This document shows, one piece after another, positions 24,746-33,658 of a stretch of 64,000 bases of DNA (its first letter is position 1; the number at the start of each line of letters is the position of its first letter). The stretch spans positions 2,591,001-2,655,000 of the forward strand of contig NZ_CP012382.1 in NCBI RefSeq assembly GCF_001267885.1. Direction: 5' to 3'. The notes beneath the pieces were generated by a model. That model did no database searches. It was not told the origin of the DNA and was given only the letters and a program-made list of their open reading frames with translations. This DNA comes from Streptomyces ambofaciens ATCC 23877. Its GTDB lineage: Bacteria; Actinomycetota; Actinomycetes; Streptomycetales; Streptomycetaceae. A program made the translations under genes and the position numbers.

Positions 24746-27700
24746 TGCCCGTCGACGGTCCCGGCTCACCGGCACCCCTGCCCCGCCTGGCCGACCTCCT
24801 CGGCCGGGCGGCCCCGGACGCGCGCCCGACCCCGCTGGAACTGGCTGAACTCCTCTGGCTGGCCGGGCAGATGGAATCCGCCGAGGCGGGCCCGCCGGAG
24901 TCGCGGGACGAGGCGCGCGCCCCCGGGCCGACACCGCCCGCGCCCCGGACGGCACCGGAGCAGGACCACCGGCACCGGCCGGACCGGCCGCCCCGGCCCG
25001 CCCGGCCGACCGAACCGGTCCTCCCACCCGGCACCCCCCGCACTCCGCTGCGCCTGCCCTCCCCGGCCCCCGCCCCGGGGGCGTCGGCGGCCGAACCGCA
25101 CCGCGCCCTGCTGGCGCCCGCCCCGCCCATGCTGCGCCACCCCCTGGCCCTGCAACGCGCCCTGCGTCCGCTGAAGCGCCGTACCGACGCGCCGGTCGGC
25201 CACGAGGTGGACGAGGCCGCGACCGCCGACCGCATCGCCCGGCTCGGAGCCGGCCCCGAGTGGTGGCTGCCGGTGCTGCGCCCGGTACGGGAACGCTGGC
25301 TGCGGCTGAACCTGGTCCACGACGCGGGCCCCACGATGCCCGTCTGGCAGCCCCTCGTGCGCGAACTGCACGCCGCCCTGGTCCAGTCGGGCGTCTTCCG
25401 CACGGTCGCCCTGCGCCGGGCCGACCCCGACGGCACCGTCCGCGGCGGCGGCGTCGACACGCCCGCCGACGGCCGTACGGTCACCCTGCTGATCAGCGAC
25501 TGCATGGGACCGCAGTGGCGCGAGGGCCCGGCCGGCACCCGCTGGTTCGGCACGCTGCGCCGCTGGGCGCACCGGACACCCCTGGCCGTTCTCCAGCCGC
25601 TGCCGGAGCAGTTGTGGCGGGACACCGCCCTGCCACCGGTCCCGGGCCGGCTGTCGGCGCCGCACCGGGCCGCGCCCAGCGCGTCGCTCACCTTCACGCC
25701 GTACGACGCCACGGCGCCCCGGGCGCCCGAGACGGCGGTGCACGTCCCCGTGCTGGAACCGGGGCCCGAGTGGCTGGCCAACTGGGCCGCGCTGGTCGCG
25801 AGCCCGGGCGGCGGGGAGTACCCGGCAGCGGCCGCCGCGCTGCACCGGCCGCTGCCGGCCGACGCCGACGACCGCACCGACGTCGCGCGTCTGTCCGCCG
25901 AGGAGCTGGTCCTGCGCTTTCGCGCGAGCGCCTCCCCACCGGCCTTCCGGCTGGCCGGCCATCTGGCGCTCGGGCGTCCGGACCTGCCGGTGATGCGGTT
26001 GGTGCAGGCGGCCGTCGAACCGCACCCGCTGCCCCAGCACCTGGCCGAGGTGATCCTCAGCGGCCTGCTCACCACGGTCGCCGGGCCGCCCGGCTCGTAC
26101 GCGTTCCGTCCCGGCGTGCGCGACCTCCTCCTGCGCGGGCTGCCCCGCACCGCCCGCAACCGCACCCATGAACTGCTGCTGCGCACCGGCGGGCTGATCG
26201 ACGAGCGTGCGGGGCGGGCGCCCGGCGAGTTCCGGGCGCTGATCCCCGACCGGGACGGCACTGAACGGGCGGACGGGAAGGAGCCGTTCGCGGCGATCAA
26301 CCAGGAGAGCGCCCGGCAACTGGCCGCGCGGGAACGGCCCCCGGCCCCCTCGCCCTTCCCGCCCGCGCTGGGCGCGCGCTACCGGCCGGTGCGGCGGCTC
26401 GCGCCGACCGGGAGGATGTGGCTGGCCGAGGACACCGAGACGAACCGGACGGTGACCATCCGGCTGCACGGCGCGAAGGACGGCCCCGCGGCGCGCAAGG
26501 CGTTCCTGCGGGACGCACGCCGCCTGACGGAGATCACCCACCCGAACGTGGTGACCGTCCTGGACTGCGGCATCGAGGGCGACGTCCCGTACGTCGTCAT
26601 GGAGCACCTCGACGGCATCGCGCTGAACACGCTCGCCCGGTCCGGCGGCCGGCGTCTGCCGGCGCCGCTGACGGTGTCGGTGGGCGCCCAGCTGGCACGG
26701 GGGCTCACCGCCCTGCACGAGGCGGGCGTCACGCACGGCGGCCTCGAGGCGTCCCGGGTGGTCCTCCTGCCGGACGGCACGGCCCGGCTCAGCCTCTTCG
26801 CGCCGGGGCGGACCTCGGGCCCGGCCGGACGCGCCGAGGACCTGCGGGCCCTGTGCGACGTCCTGCTGCTGCTCACCTCCGGGACCTCGCACCTGGCCGT
26901 CCCGATCGACTCCCGCCGTCTCGACCGGCTGCCGGGCGCCCTGCGCATCCACTACGCCCACGCCTTCGACCAGCTGATGTCCGCCTCGTCGGCGACACAG
27001 GCCCGCGGTCTGGAACTGCTCGTCGACCCGCACGTGCCGGCCCGGGCGGGTGAGGCGTACGCGCCGCGCCGCTACCGCGCCCTCGGCCCCCTGCGGGTCG
27101 ACCTCCCGGACGGCACGCCCGCCCTGCCGCCGGAGGTCCGCGCGCTGCTGGCCATGCTGCTGCTCAAGCACGGCCGCACGGTGACCCACGAGGAGCTGAG
27201 GTGGGGGCTGTGGGACCCGGGCGACGAGCCGCGCGACCCGAGGCGCGAGCTGACCCGGCTGGCGACGCGTCTGGCCGACGTCCTGGGCCCCGGCGTACTG
27301 GCGACGTCCGCCCACGGGTACGCCCTGCACACCAGCGCCGACGACGTGGACGTGGTGCACTGCGACGAGCTGGTGCGACGCGCCGACGCGGCGGGACTGG
27401 CGGGCGCCCTCACCGAGTCGCGCGCCCACGTCACGGGGGCGCTGGCGCTCTGGCGCGGCCCCGAGCCCCTCGCGGACGTGCCCGGGCCCGCCGCCCGTAC
27501 CGCCCGCACCCGCCTCGCCCGGCTCCGTCTCGCGCTGTACACCAAGCGCGCCGAACTCGACCTGTCCCTCGGCGAGTACGACCGGGCCGCCACCGATCTG
27601 GCGGGCCTGCTGAGCGCCCATCCGCACCGGGAGGACTTCCGGCGCCTGTACATGATCGCGCTGCGCCGCCAGGGGCGGGGCGAGGAGGCCCTGGAGGTGT

Positions 27701-29373
27701 ACGAGGAGTACGAGCTGACCGGGGGGCGGAGCCCGGCCCTGGCGGCACTGGGCCGGGAGCTGCGCGAGGAGCACGCCGGCCCGGCGGACGACTCGCCGTG
27801 GCAGGTGTACGAGGACCCGGCCGGTTCGGACGGCACCGTGTCCGCGCCGGACGAGCTGCCCGAGGGCCCCTTCCCCACGGAGGACGGCCTGTGGACGCCC
27901 CTGTCGGGCGAGGCCGAGGGCCCGGCCGAGGCGGAGGCGGAGGCGGCCGAGGCGGTCACCGCCAGCGCCGCGTGGGGGGACGGACCCCACCACGCCCCGG
28001 ACGCGGACCCCCGGGACGCCCGGGAGCGGGCGGAGCTCCTGGCGGAGATCGCGGCGGAGGCGGCGGATCTCGACGCGGATGCCGACGAGGGATTCGAGGA
28101 GGTGTTCGAGGAGGGCGACGCCGGTTTCGACACCGACCACCGCGCCTGCGCCCGCTACTCGGTCGCCGACGGCCCCCGCGGTGACGCGGCGCACGCCACC
28201 CTGCGGCGCGTGGCCGCGGAGCTGCTGGCGGACAGCGGCCTCGACGCCGCCGCGTACCGGGTCCACGACGATCCGGACGGCGTCCTCGTGCTGCTGGAGC
28301 CGCGAACCGGCGTCGCCGGCCTGCTCAGAGCCACTCTGGAGGGACTGCCGGGGCAGTGGGCGCGTACGGGGGGCCTGCGACTGCGGGCCGAGTTCTGGCA
28401 GGTGGAGTTCCCGGTGGACGGCGACGGCGGGGAGCAGGTCCTGCGCGCCGCCCCCGAGTCGGCCGACGCCGCGCTGGAGGCCTCCGGCGCCCCGGCCGTC
28501 GTCGTCGTCTCGGACTCGCTCTACCACGACGAGGTGCACGGGGAGGAGGGGCAGGACGGCCCCGCGTTCCCCCCGGACCTGTTCCGGCCGCTGGACGACG
28601 ACACGGGCTGGTACCACCTGGTCGAGCGGGCCGGTTCCGGCGCCCCGGGCCGGGCCCGGACGCGCCGGCCCGCCTCCCCCGCGGACCTGATCGCCGGCGC
28701 CCGCTGCGTTCTCCTCGGCTTCGACGACGTACTGGCCCGGCTCTACCGGCCCGCCGCGGAGCGGGAGGTGATGCTGGACATCGCCCGGCTCCTGGTCGAG
28801 GACCGCGATCCCGGGGACGCGCTGGCCGGGGTGCCGCTGCCCCGAGCCGCGGCGGACGGGTACGGCGACACCCTCGGCTTCGTCCGGGCGCTCGCCGGAC
28901 ACCGGCTCGCGGATGACGTGCGGCTCCGGCTCGACCGGCACGAGGCGCGGGCGGCGCGCACCGCGCGGCCCACCCCGCTCGCCGACCGGCTGGTCCGGGC
29001 GCTGCACGTCCGGAGGGTGCCCGTCGCCGTGGTGACCGACCGGGCCCCCGGCCCCGTCACCGCCCATCTGAGGCGGCGGGGCCTGCTGGACGCGCTGCCG
29101 GGCGGTGTGCACGGCCGCGACGCCGACCTGACCCGCCTCATGCCCGACCCGGACGTCCTGCACCGGGCCCTGGAGCGGCTCGACGTCGCCCCCGGCGAGT
29201 GCGTGCTGGTCGGTTCGCGTGCCGCCGAACAGTCCGCCGCCCGCGCGATCGGCATGCCGTTCATCGGCTACTGGCGCGGTGAGCGGGTCCGGCGGGACCT
29301 GCGAGCGGCGGACGGCGGCGCGTTCCTCGTCACGGACCTCCGTCCGCTGCTCTCCGCCGTGGAGGACGCCTGA
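24745..29373 (+). CDS. SAV_2336-like giant multidomain protein: vWA-like, pseudokinase, SARP/BTAD, cyclase-like, HAD-like
   Basis: 1542 residues, no signal or membrane span. Residues about 1-540 match the SAV_2336 N-terminal type and hold a vWA-like core (LVHDAGPTM at 190-198, LLISDCMG with Asp252), a non-canonical metal site. Residues 545-765 are kinase-like but lack catalytic residues: Arg573 for the VAIK lysine, HGG at 664-666 for HRD, LFA at 684-686 for DFG. Residues about 775-1010 resemble a winged helix plus BTAD repeats. After an acidic linker, 1133-1310 resemble a class III nucleotide cyclase. Residues 1320-1542 resemble HAD, with Gly1325, Met1466 and Ser1491 at catalytic positions. 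It probably acts as sensor/scaffold for MoxR and VMAP-peptidase. Confidence 0.75.
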   Translation: MPVDGPGSPAPLPRLADLLGRAAPDARPTPLELAELLWLAGQMESAEAGPPESRDEARAPGPTPPAPRTAPEQDHRHRPDRPPRPARPTEPVLPPGTPRTPLRLPSPAPAPGASAAEPHRALLAPAPPMLRHPLALQRALRPLKRRTDAPVGHEVDEAATADRIARLGAGPEWWLPVLRPVRERWLRLNLVHDAGPTMPVWQPLVRELHAALVQSGVFRTVALRRADPDGTVRGGGVDTPADGRTVTLLISDCMGPQWREGPAGTRWFGTLRRWAHRTPLAVLQPLPEQLWRDTALPPVPGRLSAPHRAAPSASLTFTPYDATAPRAPETAVHVPVLEPGPEWLANWAALVASPGGGEYPAAAAALHRPLPADADDRTDVARLSAEELVLRFRASASPPAFRLAGHLALGRPDLPVMRLVQAAVEPHPLPQHLAEVILSGLLTTVAGPPGSYAFRPGVRDLLLRGLPRTARNRTHELLLRTGGLIDERAGRAPGEFRALIPDRDGTERADGKEPFAAINQESARQLAARERPPAPSPFPPALGARYRPVRRLAPTGRMWLAEDTETNRTVTIRLHGAKDGPAARKAFLRDARRLTEITHPNVVTVLDCGIEGDVPYVVMEHLDGIALNTLARSGGRRLPAPLTVSVGAQLARGLTALHEAGVTHGGLEASRVVLLPDGTARLSLFAPGRTSGPAGRAEDLRALCDVLLLLTSGTSHLAVPIDSRRLDRLPGALRIHYAHAFDQLMSASSATQARGLELLVDPHVPARAGEAYAPRRYRALGPLRVDLPDGTPALPPEVRALLAMLLLKHGRTVTHEELRWGLWDPGDEPRDPRRELTRLATRLADVLGPGVLATSAHGYALHTSADDVDVVHCDELVRRADAAGLAGALTESRAHVTGALALWRGPEPLADVPGPAARTARTRLARLRLALYTKRAELDLSLGEYDRAATDLAGLLSAHPHREDFRRLYMIALRRQGRGEEALEVYEEYELTGGRSPALAALGRELREEHAGPADDSPWQVYEDPAGSDGTVSAPDELPEGPFPTEDGLWTPLSGEAEGPAEAEAEAAEAVTASAAWGDGPHHAPDADPRDARERAELLAEIAAEAADLDADADEGFEEVFEEGDAGFDTDHRACARYSVADGPRGDAAHATLRRVAAELLADSGLDAAAYRVHDDPDGVLVLLEPRTGVAGLLRATLEGLPGQWARTGGLRLRAEFWQVEFPVDGDGGEQVLRAAPESADAALEASGAPAVVVVSDSLYHDEVHGEEGQDGPAFPPDLFRPLDDDTGWYHLVERAGSGAPGRARTRRPASPADLIAGARCVLLGFDDVLARLYRPAAEREVMLDIARLLVEDRDPGDALAGVPLPRAAADGYGDTLGFVRALAGHRLADDVRLRLDRHEARAARTARPTPLADRLVRALHVRRVPVAVVTDRAPGPVTAHLRRRGLLDALPGGVHGRDADLTRLMPDPDVLHRALERLDVAPGECVLVGSRAAEQSAARAIGMPFIGYWRGERVRRDLRAADGGAFLVTDLRPLLSAVEDA

Positions 29374-29540
29374 CCGCGCCCCCGTCCAGCGGCGCACCGC
29401 CCGGCCGAACCGACCGCCCCCCGTTCAGCGGCCCCCCGCCCGGCCCCCTCCAGAAGGCGCCCGCCCCGGGCCCCGCGGACGATGCCTAGGAGGCCGGCCA
29501 CCGGGCGGCCCTCCGGTCCGCGCTCTCGGGAGGATCTGCC

Positions 29541-30590
29541 ATGACCGCCAGTACCGCCAGTCTGGAGCAGCTGCGCCGCTGCCACTTCGCCGTCGACCTG
29601 GGCGCGGCGCGGACCCGCGTGTACGTGAAGGGTGTCGGGCTGGTCGTGGACCAGCCGTCCGCCGCCGCGGTCAACACCCGCACCGGCGCGCTCATCGCGG
29701 TCGGCGAGTTCGCGGAGAAGATGACCGGACGCACCCCCGGCTACATCCGCGTGGTGCGGCCCGTGTCCGGCGGCACGGTCGTCGACATCGAGATGGCCCA
29801 GCGCATGCTGCGGCACCTGCTCGGCGACAAGATCCGCCGCGCCCTGCGCCGCAAGCCCCGGCTGCGCGCCGCCGCCTGCACCCCGCACGACGCGGATCCG
29901 CTGGCCCAGCGGGCGGCGATCGAGACGCTGGTCGGGCTCGGCGCCCGCCGGGTGGAACTCGTCGACACCCTGATCGCCGCGGCGGTCGGCTGCGGACTGC
30001 CGGTGGAGCAGCCCGAGGCGACCATGATCATGGTGTGCGGGGCGCACGCCACGCAGGTCGCGGTGCTCTCCCTCGGCTCGATCGTGACCGCCGCGCGCAT
30101 CCCGGTCGGCGGTGAGGCCGTCGACGACGCGATCGTGCAGCTCCTGCGCCACCAGCACGAGCTGGTGCTGCCCAGTCAGTCCGTACGCCCGCTCCAGCTC
30201 GCCCTGTCCGGCAACGGGCTCACCCCGCAGGGGCCGGCGTCCACCGAGATCCACGGACGGGACGTGGCGACCGGGCTGGCGCGCAGCGTGCTGGTCGACA
30301 CCGCCACCGTGCGCAACGCCATCCAGACGCCGCTGACGGGCGTGCTCGACGGGATCGGCAGGGTGCTGCGGGACTGCCCGCCGGATCTGGTGGCGGACCT
30401 CGCCGACCGCGGGATCATGATGGTCGGCGGCAGCGCGCTGCTGCCCGGCTTCGACCAGATGCTCCGCCAGGCCACGGGCATGCCGGTGCACATCGCGGAA
30501 CGGCCGGACGTGTGCGCGGTCCAGGGCCTCGGCACCATGCTGGAGGGCCGCGTCGAGCCGCTGTCGCTGACCCCGGTGTCGACCGACTGA
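29541..30590 (+). CDS. mbl: MreB-like actin homologue
   Basis: 349 residues. Actin-fold ATPase marks: phosphate 1 FAVDLGAARTRVYVKGVG (residues 16-33), phosphate 2 region MVCGAHATQVAVLSLGSIV, and adenosine motif IMMVGGSALLPGFDQML near residue 293. It matches the shorter MreB-like protein of Streptomyces (Mbl, SCO2451 in S. coelicolor by recall), which acts with MreB in spore-wall synthesis. The ribosome site GGGAGG precedes the ATG. It is not next to mreCD-pbp2-rodA, as expected for Mbl. The 167 bases before it form a C-rich spacer after the giant conflict gene, so co-transcription is possible but unproven. Confidence 0.87.
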   Translation: MTASTASLEQLRRCHFAVDLGAARTRVYVKGVGLVVDQPSAAAVNTRTGALIAVGEFAEKMTGRTPGYIRVVRPVSGGTVVDIEMAQRMLRHLLGDKIRRALRRKPRLRAAACTPHDADPLAQRAAIETLVGLGARRVELVDTLIAAAVGCGLPVEQPEATMIMVCGAHATQVAVLSLGSIVTAARIPVGGEAVDDAIVQLLRHQHELVLPSQSVRPLQLALSGNGLTPQGPASTEIHGRDVATGLARSVLVDTATVRNAIQTPLTGVLDGIGRVLRDCPPDLVADLADRGIMMVGGSALLPGFDQMLRQATGMPVHIAERPDVCAVQGLGTMLEGRVEPLSLTPVSTD

Positions 30591-30667
30591 TCCGAACGGA
30601 ACGGCCGCGGAAGCCGGTGCCACCGGCGGGCCCGCGGCGAGCCGAGAGAACGAGGAAGCCGGACGGC

Positions 30668-32230
30668 ATGAGCGCCCAGCCCGCGCCCCGACTGACCCGC
30701 CTCCTGGAGGCGGTCCTGGGGATCGGCGCCGACCTCGATCTGCGCAGCACCCTCCAGCACATCGTGGACGGCGCCGCCGAGCTGACCGGCGCCGCCTCCG
30801 CGGCCCTGGTCACCACCGACCCGGGCCGGGACGGCCTCGCCGAGATCCGCACCCCGGGCCGGGGGGCCGTACCGGAGCCGGCGCCCCTGCTGCGGGTCCC
30901 GATCCACGTGGGAGACGAGGAGTTCGGCGAGCTGCGCCTGGCCGGACGGACCGGCGGCGCCCCGTTCACGGCCGAGGACGAGCAGTCGCTGCGGGTCCTG
31001 GCCGCGCAGGCCGGCATCGCGATCCGCAACGCCCGGCTGTACGAGACGGCCCGGCAGCGCGAGCGCTGGATCGAGGGCGCGGCGGCCGTCACCACCGCGT
31101 TGCTCACCGAGGAGAGCGCCGACGACGCGCTGACGACGGTCGCCGAACGGGCCCGGATGCTGGCCGACGCCAGTGCGGGCGTGATCCTCCAGCCGACCGC
31201 CGAGGGCGGCATGGAGATCGTGACGGCCTCGACGTCCGACGACCCGGACGGGATCGTCGGCGCGACCATCGCGCCGGGCAGCCCCGTCCTGGAGCAGCTC
31301 CTGGGCGGCGAACCGGTGTTCGTCACGGACTCGGCGACCGATCCCCGTATGACGACGCACGTACGGCACCGGTTCGGTCCGAGCATGATGCTGCCCCTGC
31401 GGGCGAGCGGCCGGCTGATCGGCACCCTCGCCCTGCCCCGCCGTCCCGGCGACCGACCGTACACGGCCGTCGAGCGGCTGCTCGCGACCCAGTTCGCCTC
31501 CCAGGCCGCGCTCGCCCTCGTCCTCGCCGACGCCCGGCGCGGCCGGGAGCGCCTCGCGGTGTACGAGGACCGCGACCGGATCGCCCGGGACCTGCACGAC
31601 CTGGTGGTGCAACGGCTGTTCGCCACCGGCATGATGCTGGAGTCCACCCGGCGCCGCCCCGGCGCCGAGGAGGTCGGTGGCATCCTCGGCCGGGCGGTGG
31701 ACGAGCTGCGGTCCACGGTCCGCGAGGTGCGCACGACGATCTTCGCGCTCCAGCAGCCACCGGCCGACCCGCCGACCGGTCTGCGCGGCCGGGTCCTGCG
31801 CGAGACCGGGTCCGCCGCCGCCGTGCTCGGCTTCCCGCCGTCCACGCACTTCACGGGCGCCGTCGACACCCGCGTACCGGACCGGGTCGCGGACCGCCTG
31901 CTCACCGCCCTGCGCCAGGCACTGGCCGAGGCGGCCGGCCGGCCGGGCCTCTCGCGGATCGAGGTCACCGTCGAGGCGACCACCGCCGCGCGGGACGGCC
32001 GGGGCGAGGTACGGCTGACCGTCTTCGCCGACGGCGCCGACGCGGAGACCGGTGACGCCGGGCAGGGCGGGGACGACGAGGAGCCGGGGCATGACGGGGG
32101 GCCGGGGGGCGACGGGGACGACGGGGACGACGATCCTGGCAGGTCCGGTGAAGCCGGAGAGAAGGGCGGCGTCGGCGGCGCCCGCGCCCGCGCCCGGGGG
32201 ACGACGTTCACCTGGCGGTCGTCGCTCTGA
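30668..32230 (+). CDS. GAF-domain sensor histidine kinase with degenerate ATPase domain
   Basis: 520 residues from ATG 30668 (GAGGAAG ten bases upstream). Two GAF sensor domains are visible (about 15-140 and 145-290), then a HisKA_3 dimerisation box with phospho-acceptor His310 in RIARDLHDLVVQRLF. The ATPase domain has decayed: the N box reads RQALAEAAGRP where an Asn and a His are expected, the DGxG loop is replaced by FADGADAETG, and the G2 motif is replaced by an acidic Gly/Asp-rich stretch. Domain plan is that of DevS-type kinases. Autophosphorylation looks unlikely; it may sense and signal by interaction. Confidence 0.8.
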   Translation: MSAQPAPRLTRLLEAVLGIGADLDLRSTLQHIVDGAAELTGAASAALVTTDPGRDGLAEIRTPGRGAVPEPAPLLRVPIHVGDEEFGELRLAGRTGGAPFTAEDEQSLRVLAAQAGIAIRNARLYETARQRERWIEGAAAVTTALLTEESADDALTTVAERARMLADASAGVILQPTAEGGMEIVTASTSDDPDGIVGATIAPGSPVLEQLLGGEPVFVTDSATDPRMTTHVRHRFGPSMMLPLRASGRLIGTLALPRRPGDRPYTAVERLLATQFASQAALALVLADARRGRERLAVYEDRDRIARDLHDLVVQRLFATGMMLESTRRRPGAEEVGGILGRAVDELRSTVREVRTTIFALQQPPADPPTGLRGRVLRETGSAAAVLGFPPSTHFTGAVDTRVPDRVADRLLTALRQALAEAAGRPGLSRIEVTVEATTAARDGRGEVRLTVFADGADAETGDAGQGGDDEEPGHDGGPGGDGDDGDDDPGRSGEAGEKGGVGGARARARGTTFTWRSSL

Positions 32231-32375
32231 CCGCGGGCGGAGTCGCGCGCGATCGGCGATCGGCGCCCTACCCCTCCATGGACCGCTCACTCCCCGAAGA
32301 CGGGTGTAGCCCGCCCCACGGCGGGCAGGCGCACCGACAGCGCCGTCGGACACCGACGGCCGACGGGGGCTGCGG

Positions 32376-32390
32376 GACGTTGCGAACGTC
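32376..32390. promoter_or_regulatory. Inverted repeat before the STAS-ANTAR gene
   Basis: GACGTTGCGAACGTC has 6-base arms around GCG and lies 37 bases upstream of the STAS-ANTAR start. Candidate regulator site or promoter element; the binding factor is unknown. Confidence 0.35.
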
Positions 32391-32426
32391 TGTCAGAAGA
32401 TCGACGAGGACGGACAAGGCGGTGAC

Positions 32427-33134
32427 ATGACCCCAGCGGCACCACCACGTCTGGCGGGGCAGCCGGCCACTCTGGTCATCGACGGCCGGGTGGACACCGG
32501 CCGGGCGCTGCTCCTGCCGAGGGGAGAGCTCGTCCACGGGTGCGCGGACATCCTGGCCGAGGCCCTGGCCGCCTTGCCGGCGGACATCGAGCGGGTCGAA
32601 GTGGACATGGACGGCGTGGTGTTCATGGACACGGCAGGGCTGCAGTTCCTGGAGTGCCTGGACGGCTACGGCCACCGGCAGGAGGTGCCGGTGACGGCGA
32701 CGAACTGGCGCGGCCAGCCGTTGCGCATCCTGGAACTGGCCGGCCTGGACCCCACCGACCCCTTGCGCACCGCCGCCGGCCCGCCCGGACCGACGGCCGG
32801 GCGGCAGCCGGAACCCGACCCCCACCCGGCCCCCTCGGCGGTCGCGGCGGAACGCTCGGAGCGGCTGCACGTCCTGCAGGAGGAGGTGGCGCAACTGCGC
32901 CGGGCGATCGCCTCCCGCCCGGTCATCGACCAGGCCCGGGGTGTGCTCATGGCGCTGCACGCCTGTACGTCGGACGAGGCGTGGCACATCCTGCGGGAGG
33001 CCTCCCAGCTCTCCAACACCAAGCTGCGCACGGTGGCCGCGGCGGTCACCGCCAGCGCCGAGAGCGACGGCCCGCCCCCGCCGGCGGAGGTGCGCTCGGC
33101 CCTGCGGACGGCCCTGGCCCGGCTCGGGCGCTGA
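32427..33134 (+). CDS. STAS-ANTAR protein (anti-anti-sigma fused to RNA-binding antiterminator domain)
   Basis: 235 residues. The STAS domain at about 15-105 includes the phosphorylation-site region VVFMDTAGLQFLECL. A Pro-rich linker and a coiled-coil (LHVLQEEVAQLRRAIASRPV) lead into an ANTAR domain, RPVIDQARGVLMALHACTSD to about residue 205. STAS domains bind anti-sigma kinases; ANTAR domains bind paired RNA hairpins to prevent termination. The fusion therefore could link a stress-sigma partner switch to antitermination. It follows the GAF kinase on the same strand with about 200 bases between. Confidence 0.87.
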   Translation: MTPAAPPRLAGQPATLVIDGRVDTGRALLLPRGELVHGCADILAEALAALPADIERVEVDMDGVVFMDTAGLQFLECLDGYGHRQEVPVTATNWRGQPLRILELAGLDPTDPLRTAAGPPGPTAGRQPEPDPHPAPSAVAAERSERLHVLQEEVAQLRRAIASRPVIDQARGVLMALHACTSDEAWHILREASQLSNTKLRTVAAAVTASAESDGPPPPAEVRSALRTALARLGR

Positions 33135-33197
33135 GACCGCGCCCGCGGGGGTACCCGGGTCCGGCCGGACGACCCCGTACGGCCCGAGGAGGCCCCC

Positions 33198-33353
33198 ATG
33201 ACGAGCGAGACGACCCCGTCCCAGGCGGAGGGCGAGCGCGACGACGAGCGGGACGCCCCGGACCCGCCCCACACCACTCCCTCCCAGGCGGAGGGCGAAC
33301 GCGACGACGAGGAGGAGACCGCTGCCCACCCGGCCGACGCGACGGACCGGTGA
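33198..33353 (+). CDS. Acidic 51-residue microprotein with an internal repeat
   Basis: ATG at 33198 preceded by GAGGAGG. The product is very acidic and contains TTPSQAEGERDDE twice, 23 residues apart, with matching DNA repeats at 33210-33242 and 33279-33311. It is probably disordered. The clear ribosome site and full frame suggest it is real; it may be the last gene of the mbl-side cluster. Function unknown. Confidence 0.55.
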   Translation: MTSETTPSQAEGERDDERDAPDPPHTTPSQAEGERDDEEETAAHPADATDR

Positions 33354-33368
33354 ACCGGTGGACCGGAG

Positions 33369-33404
33369 GCGCCACCGGCCAGAAGGTTTCTGCAGAGGTG
33401 GCGC
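33369..33404 (-). terminator. Possible hairpin after the CAT-anticodon tRNA
   Basis: GCGCCACC (33369-33376) and GGTGGCGC (33397-33404) can pair across 20 bases, just downstream of the minus-strand tRNA. No T-tract. Weak terminator candidate. Confidence 0.3.
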
Positions 33405-33408
33405 GAAG

Positions 33409-33482
33409 TGGGGCGGGTGGGACTCGAACCCACGGCCGACGGATTATGAGTCCGCTGCTCTAACCGGCTGAGCTACCGCCCC
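33409..33482 (-). tRNA. tRNA-Met (anticodon CAT; tRNA-Ile2 not excluded)
   Basis: 74 bases folding as a tRNA: acceptor GGGGCGG with CCGCCCC, D arm GCTCAGCCGGTTAGAGC, anticodon loop CTCATAA on stem GCGGA/TCCGT, and T arm with GTTCGAGTC. CCA is not encoded. It is not the initiator type. A CAT anticodon could also belong to the lysidine-modified isoleucine tRNA, which sequence alone does not separate here. Confidence 0.9.
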
Positions 33483-33624
33483 ATAACGGCGTGTCGCGTA
33501 CACGTGTGCGCGCCGTCTGCCGCAGCATAGCCGCTCATACGATCTCCTGCCTCGGATGGTCGGCTGCCGCGACGCCTTCATGACCTTGAGGACTCCGCAG
33601 CGTGCCGCGCGGTTCCCGGACATG

Positions 33625-33647
33625 AAAAAGGACCCCGGTAGGGGTCC
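33625..33647 (-). terminator. Intrinsic terminator of the tRNA-Asn pair
   Basis: On the minus strand GGACCCC-TACC-GGGGTCC is followed by TTTTT, a classic Rho-independent terminator with a U-tract, 12 bases after the last tRNA. Confidence 0.88.
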
Positions 33648-33658
33648 TCGTTCACCTG

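Noticed and set aside
24766..29397. Minus-strand open frame of about 1540 codons opposite the giant conflict protein
   Set aside because: Composition is Arg/Gly/Gln-rich with no domain pattern, while the plus strand carries recognisable kinase-, BTAD- and HAD-like motifs.
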